Source: Cephalopachus bancanus
Lineage: Eukaryota > Chordata > Mammalia > Primates > Tarsiidae
Direction of reading: 5' to 3'
NCBI GenBank assembly: GCA_027257055.1
Contig: JAPVLO010000003.1
Coordinates: 10,605,501 to 10,669,500, forward strand
Length of the DNA: 64,000 nucleotides
This document shows positions 11,591 to 23,960 of the stretch, in pieces. Position numbers and translations under genes: made by a program. Every line of letters begins with the position of its first letter. Position 1 is the first letter of the stretch. Below the pieces are notes generated by a model, which saw only the letters and a list, made by a program, of their open reading frames with translations, ran no database searches and was not told where the DNA came from.

Positions 11591-12129
11591 GATTTAGAGA
11601 ATATTTTGGACAACTGTTTTTTGAAAAATTATAAAGTTACATTTAGAAAATATTCATAGCATTGGATGTTAATTTGTAGGGAGCACTTATACTATCACAC
11701 TCTGTCACTATCAGGAAAAGACTTTGCATTAAAAAAAAAAACCATAGTCCCTGCTCTGTCATTTTTTTTGGAAAACAATTCTACTGTGACTGTTGTCTCC
11801 TTAAGTTTTGTCCCTTCTCTTTGTCTCCAGTGCTGTTGCCTAATTCTGGCCCTTATTATTTTTCATCTATTCCAATGTATTTTTTTCCCTTTAACCCATA
11901 GCTGGATTAAGGTTCTTAAGTGCTCTGGGCACTTCAACCCCCTTGCTGCTGTCTGTAAATTAAAATCAAAATAACACCAAATTGTAAAGACCAAAGCTTA
12001 TGCATCTGCTGATATTAAGATAATTTTCTTCTACATTTCACTGTATGTAAAATTTTGGATAAACCATGGAGCTGACACATGTTCATTTGCCCCTGCACTA
12101 TGGGCACCCTAAGCATGAGCTTCAACTGC
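11591..12129. other. Intergenic DNA, nothing recognised
   Basis: The 102-codon frame at 11666-11974 (+) is a hydrophobic, T-rich chance frame. Nothing else is supported. Confidence 0.5.
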
Positions 12130-12965
12130 CTACTGAGGAACCCAATATTTTCCAGGCCTCTCTCCAGTTCACCCTCTTCCAGAGCAATCATAAATCACAG
12201 ATTGAATATTTCACTTGAAATCCTTTATGGGCTACTTATGGTTGACAGAACCAAGTTCATTCTCCTAGCTTGGTTTACAAGGTTTTCAGTTTTATGGTTC
12301 CTAGAAACTCCTTGGTCCTTTCTGATGACACAATGTATGTGCGCTCCAGACATTCTGTATTGCAGTTTTCTGAACACCTCTGGGGATCCCATAGGTTCAT
12401 ACATTTGCCCAGCCTGATTCCTCTGCCAAAAATATCCTTTTCCAATTTTCTCACCCACCTAATTCTTCCATTTCTCCAGACTCATCTGCTCTTCCAGATC
12501 TTCACTGAGTCTTGGTTGTGCCCTCTCTGTCCCATCACAGCACATTCAGTTTTTGTCCAGTCTACCCACTGTATTGAAACTAACCTTATCTCTTTCCCAC
12601 AGTAGTCTTCTTAATAATGATGGCCACTATTTATTGACCCCTTAATAAGCTCTACAGGAGTTGTCTCATTTAGTTCTCAGAACAGACCTATGAAGTAGGC
12701 ACTACTATTTTCTGTATTTCACATATGACAAAATTAAGACCTACCGACTGGCTCAAGGTCACACAGATATCAAGTGGTAAAACAAGAATCACAATAAACT
12801 ATCTGACACTGAAATACCTACTCTTAACCACTACACTAGACCATGAGCTTCTCGAGGGCAAAGAATGAACCTCATTCATCTCTGCAATTCCAGATCTTTG
12901 AAGGAGGCCTGGAACAATGAGAATGGTAGGTAAATGTTTGTTGTACAAATAGAATGAATGAGTAA
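12130..12965 (+). mobile_element. L2 LINE 3' region, sense, split by a MIR
   Basis: Left part 12130-12610 has 'tgcccagcctgattcctctg' and 'cttccagatcttcactgagt'. The right part resumes at about 12840 with 'ccatgagcttctcgagggca' and ends 'tgttgtacaaatagaatgaa'. These are consecutive in L2, so a MIR appears to have landed between them. Open frames at 12079-12605 fall in this repeat and are not exons. Confidence 0.7.
12612..12838 (-). mobile_element. MIR SINE inserted into L2, antisense
   Basis: Very clear antisense MIR: 'atttattgaccccttaataa', 'tcatttagttctcagaacag', 'tatgaagtaggcactactat', 'aattaagacctaccgac', 'ctcaaggtcacacagatatc' and 'cttaaccactacactaga'. It is nearly full-length and sits between consecutive L2 segments, which orders the two insertions. 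Confidence 0.85.
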
Positions 12966-14334
12966 ATTCATCTTATTGTGATTTACTTCTGTCATCTCCT
13001 GATGTTGCTACCAAACTAGATTATGTGGATTTTTATTTTATTTTTTATTTCTATAATGTTTTAATAAAAGAGGTAAAAGTAGAAAGGATTCTAGCTCATA
13101 AATCAAAGGGTAGAATCACTGGAAGGGCTTCCATGCAGTTGAAGAATAAGATTTGTTTTGTCACATGGCAAGAGCTTAAATTAGGGCTAAGGGGAGAAAG
13201 CAATAGAAAAACAGTTCTTGCTACTTAGGATAAAAACACTCTAACTTCTAGAGCTTTATAAAGAAGGAATCAGTTGCCCAGTTAGGTAACAAGTTTCTCC
13301 TTCCTGGAAGTATGAAAGCAGATGTTGAAGGACCACTTGGTAAGATATTGTAGAGGAATTTAAATGATTGAATGAGACATTTTGTCTGGTGACCTTGAAG
13401 CTCTTTTCCACCCACAAATTCTATAAGACTGTGAAAGAACTGGGAGAGGGGAAGAAAAAAACTAAAATCTGTATACATGTGATGAGACATTTTAATTTTC
13501 CTGTTGATGTGACTGAATGTTTTTATTTATAGAAGAGAAGTATTTTGGGGATTTATTGGTTAAATCAAAAGGAACAGGCAGGTGGGGATAAGTCAATGGA
13601 AAGAAATTACTATGGAAACTTTTCTCTCCCAGATATCAATCTTGCCAATGCTCTTCCTCCACCCTTAAGCCTCCTCATTTCGGCCACTTATCTTGGAGGT
13701 AACTCTGCTGTGACCGATGGGCCTTCCTGAAATACAACCACAGAGAGCTAGAAATAGGCACACCCTCAGAGGAGCTGGTTTTGGGGGGGGGGTGAGCGGA
13801 AAGACAGGCAGAAGGAAGCTGCTCCAGTAGAGGAGAGATGGAAGGAATGAAGGGGATCTCTCACTGGCTGGTGAGGCAGAACTTTGTGGATAAATTCTCC
13901 ACTTTTGTGAGGAGAACAGCATTAAGGATGATGGCCCCAACGTTGGAAGCAAGAGGGAGTAGATCCACCTATTTCAAGGGTTCCAGGTTTTCCTAGGCTT
14001 GTGAGAGAACAAAAAGAAAAAGGAGAGACTTAAGATAGAGAACAGCATCCAGTGAAGCCACCAAAGTCTTGTCATGTTGGAGGGGCTAAGCCTAGAAGTG
14101 GGGATCCAGGCTGTGGATGTGAGTAAAGAGGGTGGCAGTGGAGGATGCTGGAGCTGCTACCTGTGGTGCCAGGGCCTCAGGAGCAGGAAGGAAGAGCCTG
14201 GCTTGAGTTGGGCCATCTGGGGGAATTCGGCAGGTCCTCTACTACCAGAGAGCAGTGGAGGGTAGGGAATAAAAGCTGACATTCTAGTGATTCCACTGTT
14301 GTGGTTGATCCAAGGAATGACTTTTAAAAAAATC
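12966..14334. other. Intergenic DNA with a G10 run
   Basis: No gene or clear repeat family. A run of ten G residues lies at 13783-13792. Frames at 13248-13490 (-), 13665-13952 (-) and 14074-14265 (+) have no domain features. Confidence 0.5.
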
Positions 14335-14515
14335 TCCTTCCTGGACTATAAGCTATTAGCACTCCCTTTAGGATTTACTTAAGGTCTTTGAAGGAAAAAA
14401 ATCTTACCTCTTTTATATTTGTTTCCCCAGATGATAGCATAGTTCTTGGAATGCCAAGTGCTAAATAGATGTTTCTTGAATGACTGAATGAATATATAAA
14501 TGAATGAAGAATAAG
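14335..14515 (+). mobile_element. L2 3' tail, sense
   Basis: 'ctggactataagctattagc', 'atatttgtttccccagatga' and 'tgctaaatagatgtttcttg' followed by 'aatgactgaatgaatata' match the sense L2 terminus. Confidence 0.65.
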
Positions 14516-14680
14516 CACTAGTTTTTATATGAGGGGCTATGTTAGATACTGGATATAGTAGGAGATGAAATCTACACTGAGAGAGACGGCATCCTTGGTC
14601 CTAAAAAGGCTTATGTCAAGTGCGCAAGCTGGAGATACAGAGGCTAATACTGTGGAACAAAAGCTCATGAATAGGGAGGA
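14516..14680 (-). mobile_element. L2 fragment, antisense
   Basis: 'gaggggctatgttagatact', 'ggatatagtaggagatgaaa' and 'ggcatccttggtcctaaaaa' match reverse-complement L2 ('ggcactgttctaggcactggggatacag...tccctgccctcatggagctt'). It lies tail-to-tail with the preceding sense copy. Confidence 0.55.
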
Positions 14681-14984
14681 AGCACTGAATTTAGAATGAG
14701 CCTAGAGGTCACTTGCCTCAAATTCCATATGAGTATATTGGTATTTTAATATCAAAGCATCTTTTTTTAAAATGTATTTTGATTGTTGATGCAATAGATT
14801 GGCATTTTGAATAACTTAGAAAATGTTAAAAGGCAGGAGATATGTTAATTATAAGATCACTACTCGGCAGCAATCTATTATTACTATTTTGGTATATTGC
14901 TTTTTCTTTGCATTTTTTTTCTTCTAGAATATTATGTTATTCTTTCCCTCTCCCCATTTACCATGTCATTAAAATATTCTTTCT

Positions 14985-15530
14985 AAGCATAGTGTGGGAC
15001 TTCCTGGTAGTTGTTTTACCATGACTTATTTAATAATTCTCTTTTTGTTGGACACTTGGGCTCTTCAATTTTTTTTTTTTTTTGACTTGGAGTCTCACTC
15101 TGTCACCCAGACTGGAGTGCAGTGGCTGCTCCTGGCCCCTGCAGTCTCTACCTGCTGGGCTACTGCAATCCTTCCGCCTCAGCCTTCCAAGTAGCTGGAA
15201 CTACAGGCCATGCCTGGCTAATTTTTTGAGTTATTGTAGAGATGAGGTCTTGTTAAGTTGCCCATGCGGGTTTCGAACCCACAGGCTCAGGCAATCCATG
15301 TGCGGAATTACAGACTGAGCCACCGAGCCCAGCCCCAACTTTTTAATATTATAAATAATGTTGTACATCTCAGACTAGTCTATATTTTTGCAAAATTAAT
15401 TCTCAAAAAGCAAAAAGCAGAGTTTTTAAAAATAGTATTTTATATACCTGGACAAATTGCCCTCCAGGATGATTGAACCAATTTCTACTCTCACTGGCTT
15501 TTTGTGCAAGTGTGTACCTTACTAGGCATA
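14985..15530 (-). mobile_element. Old L1 fragment, antisense, split by an Alu
   Basis: 'ttttgttggacacttgggct' on the left of the Alu and 'attataaataatgttgtaca' on its right are consecutive in the reverse complement of the L1 ORF2 3' end. 'ggacaaattgccctccagga' and 'ttgaaccaatttctactctc' then continue in the right order. No coding capacity remains. Confidence 0.6.
15068..15334 (-). mobile_element. Alu dimer, lineage-type subfamily, minus strand
   Basis: Begins with a T15 run (poly(A) tail), then 'gagtctcactctgtcaccca' and 'gactggagtgcagtggc', and ends 'ctgagccaccgagcccagcc'. Its reverse complement shares unusual features with the Alus at 24.9 and 42.4 kb: a linker of type 'ctacaataa-tcaaaaaa', 'acttggaaggctgaggcgga' and 'agcccagcaggt' in the right arm. 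It interrupts an old antisense L1. Confidence 0.9.
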
Positions 15531-15689
15531 GGGGCATTTTAAAATTCTGTTCTGGTACCAGGTTGATATCAGAGAATTCTTCCCAACCAGGAGAGAAATC
15601 AGATTAAATAGCTATGTTTGAATTTATTCCATACTACTTTCTTATATTAAATTAACAAAACACTACTATAATATTTAACTGGCACTAGT

Positions 15690-16090
15690 AAAAGTCTTGA
15701 GATGGTAACCCTCACATTGTTGTTGGCAGGATAAAATGATGTGACACTTTTAGAAAGGAAACTTGGGAATATTTTTTAATAAACATCAGTGGCCATGTAA
15801 TTTCACATCTAAAAACTCTTCTTAAGAAAGCAATCCCAAGAAAAACAGTTATTTTAAATATGAGAATGAAATGCAAAAAATTGTTAAGCTTCCTGTACAT
15901 ATTCAATATATAGAAAATGTTTAAGTAAATTACAGCATACCTACTCAATGAACTTGTGATTTATTTCTAAATGCCAAAAAATATTTGTGGAAATATGAGA
16001 AAACAAAAAATTATTTAAATTGAGTTATAATTATATGAATATAATGCATTAAGTGGGCAAGATGATAAAAGAACAATAAATAGAAAAATT
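15690..16090 (+). mobile_element. Old L1-like fragment, sense
   Basis: 'cattgttgttggcaggataa', 'tagaaaggaaacttgggaat' and 'taatttcacatctaaaaact' are in the order of the L1/HAL1 ORF2 3' part ('tgttggtgggaatg...ggaaaacagtttggca...agcaatttcactcctag'). Strongly decayed. Confidence 0.4.
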
Positions 16091-17689
16091 TGCTTTGTTT
16101 ATTAGTATGGAGGTAGACAATGCATTTATAATGTATTTTTATTGCATTTTTTGTCTTTATTTTTATCAGCTTTATTTTTGTCAGCTCTATAAGGCAGCTG
16201 TTTCCCTTTTCATTCCAAAGTAAAATGGTATATAAGTGGTTCTCGAACTAAAAGGCATATAGTAAATGTTTTCAGGGTGAGATCAAGGTCACAAGTAATA
16301 TGAGATCCTGACGTGTGACCTCAATCTGGGAGAGCCAAGGAAATCATACAACAGTTTGTTTTCCAAGTTTCAAAAATTCACCATTCCAGTCAGTTGAAGG
16401 ATTCCTACAAACCTGGAGGAACTTCACAAAGATTGGAAAGAATGCATTTGGCAAAAGAGTCCTTGGCCTGAGCAACTGATTTTTAGGGAGAGGGAAGGAA
16501 ATCCCAGATAAAACTGCAAAAGCAGATGTCACAGAGGACAATAGGTCTAGGCGAAAGAAGCAATGTGGTGTGAAGTGTCACAGGAATGCTCAGATAAAAA
16601 TATGTCCAAAAACAAATCTCCTAGACCATCACGTGTACGTGCCACATGTTCGGTACTGGGATCAATTAAGAGAAAGAAGAAAGCACAACATTGTCAAATC
16701 AAATTTTATAGGTATCAGAGCAACTTCACAGGGTAGGGTTCAAATATGACACGATAATTAAAAGTTAAATATATTTAAGAGAAGTAGAAATCTAGGGAAA
16801 ATAGGAGCAGAAATGAAGTAGTGGAGTTTGTCTGGATGGTATTAGTTGTAAGGCAACTTATAACCTGACAGAAATGAAACAATACAGAAAAGGAAGTGGA
16901 ACTAATGTGATATTACTATACAACTATAGCACCAACCACCTGGTCAGAGAGAGGAAGTAATGCTGCTTTCCTTGCGAAGGGGTACAAAACTGGCCACAAA
17001 CTTGGGAGTATAGGGAGCTCCAACATGTCTCAGATTTTCTGAGACTCTCCATTATTTAAAAGCAAAGCATTATACTTATTTGTAACAATTTTTGATTATA
17101 TTATCTCCCCAAAAGTAAATGGAGTTAACAAAGAAAAGAGTGACTTCAGACTTAACTGGGAGCAAGAAGAGAAACATTGACATCAAAGTAGATTTGATAA
17201 AGAATTGAGAAAACTGACTGTATAGGAACAATGGATATATTCATAATGTTTGGGCTTAAAATGGCTTTTTGAAAAAGTTTAAGATGTAGAACTTGCCCTC
17301 TGAGAAATGGAAGAATCAAGAAAATGAAACTTTGGCCTCCAGATTAAAATGGAAATGTGCTTCCAGTCTTGGCCCAACTTGTCCCAAATTTCTACTAAAA
17401 ACTCCATGATGAAACTCACAGTAGATAAAAACTCTCAATAAACAATAAAAATGACAGAAAATGTATATCTAGAATCTGGTCAAAATGTCACTCATACAAC
17501 AACTTTTGGATTTGTATTAGGAAAAGGAAAATGACAGGCTGTCTGTAAGTGACCTCACAGAAAGGCAGTACTGAACAGATGCAGGAAAACATGGAGGTAG
17601 AAAGGTGTCTATTACACAAACTGTCTCTTGACACTGATACCTGAAGCTCACCAGAAGTGAAAAGCTTGTACTCAGGGACAAATAGAACC
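16091..17689. other. Intergenic DNA, nothing firmly recognised
   Basis: About 1.6 kb of A-rich sequence, possibly containing more decayed L1. A 15-bp near-tandem (ttttatcagctttatttttgtcagc, split at 16160-16185) is present. No gene. Confidence 0.45.
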
Positions 17690-17875
17690 ACATGACACCA
17701 TCCTATCATTTGGTCAAGTCACTAACTTGACCAAGTCTTGTTTTCATGGTCTGCAAAATGGAATTCAATTATTCCCTTCTTCAAAGAGTAACCAGGAAGA
17801 TTAAATTAGAAGAACTAATTCATGCTAAGCACCCATCACAGTAAGCATTCAATAAATACTATTCTTTTTACTCCA
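17690..17875 (+). mobile_element. MIR SINE, sense
   Basis: 'ggtcaagtcactaacttgac', 'ttcatggtctgcaaaatgga', 'aggaagattaaattagaaga' and the 3' end 'agcattcaataaatactatt' follow sense MIR closely. Confidence 0.75.
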
Positions 17876-18850
17876 GACTTTTAGAAACGTGATCTTCAGA
17901 GAACAGGAAGTTTCCCAAGGTAGTGGAAAGGAAGTAGTAGGAGGAAGGGCAATGGCACATACTATCCTAGGAAATGGAGTCTCCTCCAGCATCGTAGAGG
18001 GGGGAGGAAAGAGGAAAAGCAGGGCATCCGGAGCACAGCAGCAGCATTTGTAGAGAACCAGTGGGCAGAATAGGAAAGAGCTCCTTGAGAGATCTGCACC
18101 AGACAAAAACCTGCTGCAAAGAAGGAATGGGGCTGGGTTTTGCGTTTGTCAGACCAACCAAAGGCTGTCAGACAAATCACAGAGAACCCAATTAAATTTA
18201 AATATCAGATTATTTTACAATTATTTTAGCCTAAATACCTCTCATACAATATTTGGAACATACTTATACTAAAAAAAAATGTATTACTTACCTGAAATTC
18301 AAACTTAACTGAGCATCCTGTATTTTTCTTTGCGAAATCTGGCAACCCTAATTTAACCTCTGGCTGCAGTTGTTAGTAGGAAGCTTGACTTGCAAAGAAA
18401 TGAAGAGTAAATGAAACCACAGGAAATGCACATACCCTGACACTTGGTAAATTCTGACTGAGTCTGGATCTCTCCTTCTTTTAGAATGAATAAATAGAAA
18501 ATTACATCAACAAAAGAGGGCATATCAAAATTTAGCAGGAGAAGGGAACAAAGCAATTATAAAACTTCATGCAATAAAGCTTTGAAAATATTAACTATAG
18601 AAAGCAGGACAAAAGTTTAGAAATTGTTTCATATCCCCAAGAAGTCTTAGGTTCTGGAAGAGGAGCAAACAAAGTTAACAAAGGGAGGTACAGATAATCT
18701 GAGACGAGAAGGTAGTCCAGGCAAATTCCAAAGAAGGTAAAATGTAAATAGTAAAATTAAAACAATCAGTTTTGAAGGCAGTAAGAAGCAGAAATAATAT
18801 TGCAGTAAAGCCAATCTTGAAACAGAGTTCAGAGTGGAGAAGCATTTCCA
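17876..18850. other. Intergenic DNA, no gene
   Basis: Three minus-strand frames overlapping at 17849-18180 use incompatible frames and are rejected. No clear repeat. Confidence 0.5.
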
Positions 18851-18851
18851 T

Positions 18852-18876
18852 GGGGGTGGGGGTGTGGGGGATGGGG
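18852..18876 (+). other. G-quadruplex-forming motif
   Basis: Four G runs (18852-18856, 18858-18862, 18866-18870, 18873-18876; lengths 5,5,5,4) are separated by loops of 1, 3 and 2 bases. This fits the strictest G4 rule with short loops. Folding itself is inferred. Confidence 0.85.
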
Positions 18877-18976
18877 AGGTGAAGCAAGAAGGTGAAATTG
18901 GGAAGAGAAAAGAAAGGCAGAGATCTGAGACACACAGAATAGAGACCAAATGTAAAACTACATGAAATCAGAACAA

Positions 18977-19096
18977 TTGAGAGAGAAGGAATCAGAGACA
19001 GTGAGACAGAGGGAGAGGGAGAGATAGGGAGAGACAGGGAGAAGGAGGAAGAGAGAGCGAGAGGGAGAGAGAGGGAGAAAGGGAGAGACGAGAGAC
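18977..19096 (+). repeat. Purine-only (GA)-rich tract
   Basis: About 120 bp of almost uninterrupted purines built from gagaggga, gagaca and gggagagac units. Long homopurine-homopyrimidine mirror-like tracts can form triplex DNA. It lies only about 100 bp from the G4 motif. Confidence 0.85.
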
Positions 19097-19134
19097 CTAG
19101 GAGGCACTTGCAGGGTACTCAGGGTTGGCTAAGC

Positions 19135-19385
19135 TTCCTTCAAGATGCTTCACCTGTTGCAACTTTTTTTAACCCCCACAACTTTTCTGTGAGGGAGGTA
19201 CTATGTTAGCTCCATTTTACAAATGGAGAAATTGAACAGAAGAGATGTTGTTCATCTTTGGCTTTCTTTTTAAAATTTTGTTCAAGGTCACAGACCTAGT
19301 CAAGGACAAAGGTGGGCTTGAACCCAGACAGTCTGGGTCTGTAGTGAATGCTCTTAATTCTAGAGCTACATGGTAGAGTGAAAGC
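19135..19385 (-). mobile_element. MIR SINE, antisense
   Basis: 'tgagggaggtactatgttag', 'tccattttacaaatggagaa', 'caaggtcacagacctagtca', 'gggcttgaacccagacagtc' and 'gtagtgaatgctcttaattc' give nearly the full antisense MIR. About 30 bp of extra T-rich sequence interrupts it near 19,255. Confidence 0.85.
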
Positions 19386-19434
19386 ACCTCCTTAAAAGTC
19401 ACATATGCACATTTTCAGGCTTCTCTTTATTACA

Positions 19435-19890
19435 TCAAAGCAACATCAGTAAAAAGACAGGCACACCCAAAAGCCTTCTTAGAAATATTTGACTAGACAA
19501 AAAACAATTTTGCAAGCATCCAGGCCAAACAAACAAACAAAAAACAGAACAGAGCAAAATAAGTTACTTACAGAGGAACAACAGTCAGGCTAACCTAAGA
19601 CTTCTCTGTGATGCTAAATGTTAAAAGACAGTGAAAACATCTTACAGAGTTTTGAGGAAAGCTGGCTATGAATTTAATGGTATAACCAGCCATGTTGCTG
19701 CTCATATGTGAAGTCAGCAGCACTAAGACATTCCATGATATGAGCAGGTTCAGAAACTATGTCATCATACCCTCTTAAAGGAGTTAGCTGAGGACAAATG
19801 TCTATTTTAAATGAGTAGAAGATTAATCGAAGTTAAAAGCTCCACTTACTGTTAAAGTGAGGACATTGATTAAAGAGAAAAATAAAAAGC
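19435..19890 (+). mobile_element. Old L1M 5'-region fragment, sense
   Basis: 'gttacttacagaggaacaac', 'agtcaggctaacctaagact' and 'tacagagttttgaggaaagc' match the ancient L1M 5' region segment with 'ggttacctacaaaggaacaacaa...agactaatatcagacttctc'. Confidence 0.55.
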
Positions 19891-20359
19891 TCAAGGTTGG
19901 AAAATGTGTGGAAAATGTGGACTAATGGTGAATGGAAAGCAGGTAAACATATAGGCATGCAGGCCAGCCTAAAACGATTGTTGAAAATATTTTTTCAAGC
20001 TGAATGCAAATGTCCATTAAAATTCTTGACATGGAAGATATATGATACACAAAAGAATAATTTAATAAACACAGTCTGTTATGCCAACTTCAAAATTATA
20101 TTTTAGACTGAGAAGTGTGAAGTGGGAAGAAAATTCTGATTTTATTTCTCCTCTAAACTCCTTGGTTGTGAAGGAATCAGTATCTAGTTACATCCCTAAC
20201 ATTGATATTTATAGAGACAGGAGTTGCTGAATACTGATCCAAACTCTATAAACCTCATCTCATACCAAGATCTTGCTAGCGCTCTAGACTTCAGTGCAGT
20301 TTTTTTGTTTTTTTAATTTTTATTATATTTTAATGCTACTAGTTTGTGTCTAGAATTCT
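19891..20359. other. Intergenic DNA, nothing recognised
   Basis: A 69-codon frame at 19897-20106 has no domain and lies beside the L1 fragment. Nothing else is seen. Confidence 0.45.
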
Positions 20360-20765
20360 CGAAGGCTTCCTTCTACTGGAGGTCCTTTTCATCTCCTGTT
20401 CCCTCTGGATGGACTACTTCCACCTTGATCACCACCCTCAAGTTAACAAGTTAATACCCATTTATTCTTCATAGTGCAGGTCATATTTAATTTCTGGGGG
20501 AATTTTCCAAGACTTTCACGATTAAGTCAGCCGTCTTTGTCAAGTACTGTCAAAGAACTGCATGTCTTTCTTTTGGGGCATGTATCAGTGTATAACCGTA
20601 GTTTAATTAATGCAATTACTTGATTAATATCTGTTTTCCACACTAATCTGCTGCCTCACTTCAGCAGGGACTAGAGCTGTTTTTCTTCTATATTTTTATG
20701 CCTGAAACCTAGCATAATGCCTACCACATAGGAGGCAATTACTGTTTGCTGAGTAAATTAATAGA
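20360..20765 (+). mobile_element. L2 LINE 3' end, sense
   Basis: 'tcatctcctgttccctctgg' near the left and 'agcagggactagagctgttt', 'aacctagcataatgcctacc', 'acataggaggcaattactgt' at the right match the sense L2 3' end. The middle is poorly conserved. Confidence 0.55.
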
Positions 20766-21264
20766 AAACGTAAAACAAATAAAACATAATCCAAACTATA
20801 GAAGACATAAAATAAATTTTAAAGAAGCATAAAAAATCAGAAAGCAAACATGCAAATGATTGAAGAGTGGATAAATATTTCAGTTATTGCATACCACACA
20901 TGTAGGCTAAGTAGCCTCAATAAAGTCAAAGACTCCTAGAATATGGAAAAAATGAACCCACAGCATTGAACATGATGCTGCTGCATTCAAGGGACAGCTT
21001 CAAATGTATCAAAATAAGAGTGAAATAATTGAGTAGTGAAGTATAGCAGGAACATGTAAAGAAAAGAAAAGCAGAGCTAACCACAATAATTTCAGATGTC
21101 ATAAAATTCAATTTTTTATTGAAAAATTATGTAAAAAATAAGATAAACGGCATGATTTGATTGTTTAAGTTTACTTTAATCCATATTTAGCAGTCATAGG
21201 TTTGTCATGGAGGAAAAATGATACTAATGATTTAAATAACATAAGTATTAAGATGAATTAAGCA
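20766..21264. other. AT-rich intergenic DNA
   Basis: No recognisable gene or repeat. It ends at the Tigger1 left boundary. Confidence 0.45.
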
Positions 21265-23960
21265 CAGTTACCCTTTAAACAACATAAGTTTGTACTACAT
21301 AGGTCTAGTTGTATGTGAATTTTTTCAATATATTTATGGAGATTTGTAACAATTTGAAAAAACTCACAAGCTATGTAGACTAGAAAGATTGAAAAAATTA
21401 AGAGAAAGTCAGGCATGTCATAAAACCATTAAATGTATGTAGATATTAGTCTATTTTATCATTTACTACCATAAAATATACAATTGTCAATTATAAAAAG
21501 TTCAAATGTATCAAAACTTACACACCAACACACTTATAGAACGATAAATGTTGTTATTCTCAGTTGAGAAAGACGTAAACAAAGGTAAAGCTGCAGTATT
21601 AGATCATAACTGCATCAAATTGACCGTGACACATACTGTAGTATTGTAATAATTTTGTAGCCGCTTTCTGTTGCTACAGCAGTGAGCTCTATGTTGCCAG
21701 TATCTGCTTAAAATGCCCTGTGATACTAATCATCTCCATGTGAGCAATTTGTCTTTCCAGTAAATTTTGTATAGCAGTAAAAAGTGATTTCTTTTGGTTC
21801 TCATGTATTTTTCATCATATTTACTGCAATATTGTCAACCTTGGATAACACCATGGGACCCATAGGAAATGCCACTGGTCATGCTGGAAGTGTTTCCAAA
21901 GAAAAGTCGTGACATCACACAAAAAAAGTTGAATTACTTGATATGTACCATAGACTGAGGTCTGCAGCTATGGTTTCCCACCATTTCAAGATAAATGAAT
22001 TCAACATAAGGACCACTATTTAAAAAATGGCGGGGGGCGGGCCTGCAGGGAGGTATTTGTGAAGCTGTTGCTGAGGATACACCACTGGGTATGAAAACCT
22101 TGCACTTTTTTGCTAAATATCTTTTTATCTCATATTGAAAATGCAACTTTTATATGAATACAGAATTGCTATAAGAAAGGCATACTTATGGACTTCAGTA
22201 TAATTCAAGAAAAAGTGAGTTATTATATTCCAACTTAAAGCAAAAGAAAGTGAGGATCTAAAGCTGTAGAATTTAATGCTAGCAAAGGACATTTCAATAT
22301 TTTTTAAAAAGAGATTTGACTTAAAAAATAATAACAGGAGAATAACAAGAGAAACAGCTTCTGCTGACCAAGAGGGAGTAGACAAGTTCCAAGACTCCTT
22401 TAAGAAATTTGTTCAGAAGAAAGGATATATACCCCAAACAGGTTTTTAATGCAGACAAAAGTGTCTTATTCTTGCAAAAAAAAAAAGCCATAAAAGAAAT
22501 TTATTAATAAAGAAATGAAGTGAACAGCAGGATTTAAGGCCAAAAGGGATAGACTGACTCTACTGTTTTGTACAAATGTGGTTGAGTTTATGACCAAGGG
22601 TGCCATTTTCTATAAAACTGCTAATACCAAGCCTTGAAGGGGAAAAAAAAATAAACACCAGTGCTAGGTTGTACAACAAGAAGCACTGGAGAAGAACTTC
22701 TTATCTGAATTGGTTCCATTGATGCTTTGTCCTTGAAGTCAGAAAGTACCTTGCCAATAAGATACTGCCTTTAAAGTTCTTTTGACAATGTCCCAATCAC
22801 CCAGAACCCCATGAGTTCAACACCAAAGCCAATGAAGTGGTCTACCTGTCCCCAAACACATGTCTCTAATTCAGCCTCTATATTGGGGATCATAAGGACC
22901 TATAAGGCTCATTACACATAGAACTGTATGAAAAGCAGGGTCAACACTATGGAAGAAAACCCTGATAGAGAAAACATCACAAAAGCCTGGAGGGATTCCA
23001 CCATTGAAGATGCCATTATTGTTACAGAAAAAAACCATGAAAGTTATCAAGACTCAAACAATAAATTCCTGTAGAAGAAAACTGTCCAGGTGTTGTGCAT
23101 GACTTCACAAGATTTATGTGAGAACCAATCAAAAAAATCATGAAAGATACTGTGGACATGTCCAAAAAGGTGGGGGAGGGATCAAAGTTTTCAAGATATG
23201 GATCTTGGAGAAATGCAAGAGCTAATAGATATCACACCAGAGGAATTAACAGAAGACTTGTTGGAGATGAGTACTTCTCAACTAGTGCCAGATGATGAGA
23301 AGGAAGATGTAAAAAAGCAGTGTCAGAAAACAAACTGACATCAGACAATATGATGGAAGGGTTCCAATTATTCAAGACTTCTTTTGACTCCGTTTATGAC
23401 ATGGATCATTCTGTGATACAGGCACTGAAGCTTAAGAAAACAGTGGGAAAAGGATTTGTACCATATAGAACAATAGAGAAATGAGAAAGCAAAAAAAATT
23501 AGACAGAAATTATGATGTAATTCTGTAAAATTATACCAAATATGCCTATCTCTTCTGCCTCCCCTTCCACCTGTTATAACTTTTCTGCCTTTACTATCCT
23601 TGAGACAGCAAGACCAATCCTTCTTCTTCCTCTTCCTCCTCAAACTACTCAACACGAATATGAGGATAAAGAGCTTTGTGATGATGCATTTTCACTTAAT
23701 GAATTGTAAATATATTTTTACTTCCATACAATTTTTTTAATAACACTTTCTTTTCTCTAGCTTACTTTATTGTAAGAATACAGTATCATATATATACCAT
23801 ACAAAATATGTATTAACCAACTGTTTATGTTATCAGTAAGATTTCTAGTCAACGTTAGGCTATTAGTAGTAAAGTTTTGGGGGAGTCAGAAGTTATATGC
23901 AGATTTTTGACTTTGTGAGAGGTTGCCACTGCTTACTCACAGTTGTTCAAGGGTCAACTG
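21265..23960 (+). mobile_element. Nearly complete Tigger1 DNA transposon
   Basis: The left end cagttaccctttaaacaac and right end gttgttcaagggtcaactg are inverted repeats of Tigger1, a Tc1/mariner-pogo element. Internal blocks such as 'tctgcagctatggtttccca', 'ttgctataagaaaggcatac' and 'caggtttttaatgcagac' lie in the right order between them. Its length, about 2.7 kb, is slightly more than the about 2.4 kb I recall for the family. The right flank keeps the expected TA, while the left flank reads CA. It was fixed long ago and cannot move. Confidence 0.9.
21860..23709 (+). pseudogene. Decayed Tigger1 (pogo-type) transposase
   Basis: Family role: pogo transposases carry CENP-B-like helix-turn-helix DNA-binding domains, a DDE catalytic core and a D/E-rich tail, and cut and paste Tigger ends. 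Here homologous codons can be followed from about 21,860, through the helix-turn-helix region near 21,930-22,120 and the first catalytic block near 22,440-22,470 (reads VFNAD, then Lys where a Glu is usual), to the acidic tail ending at a stop at 23,707-23,709. In the second catalytic block the DNAPGH motif near 22,785 is altered to DNVPIT. Multiple stops and frameshifts fragment it. No evidence of domestication. Confidence 0.8.

Noticed and set aside
21860..23709. Domesticated Tigger transposase gene
   Set aside because: Many stops and frameshifts and a lost catalytic motif. The protein-coding frame is not kept.
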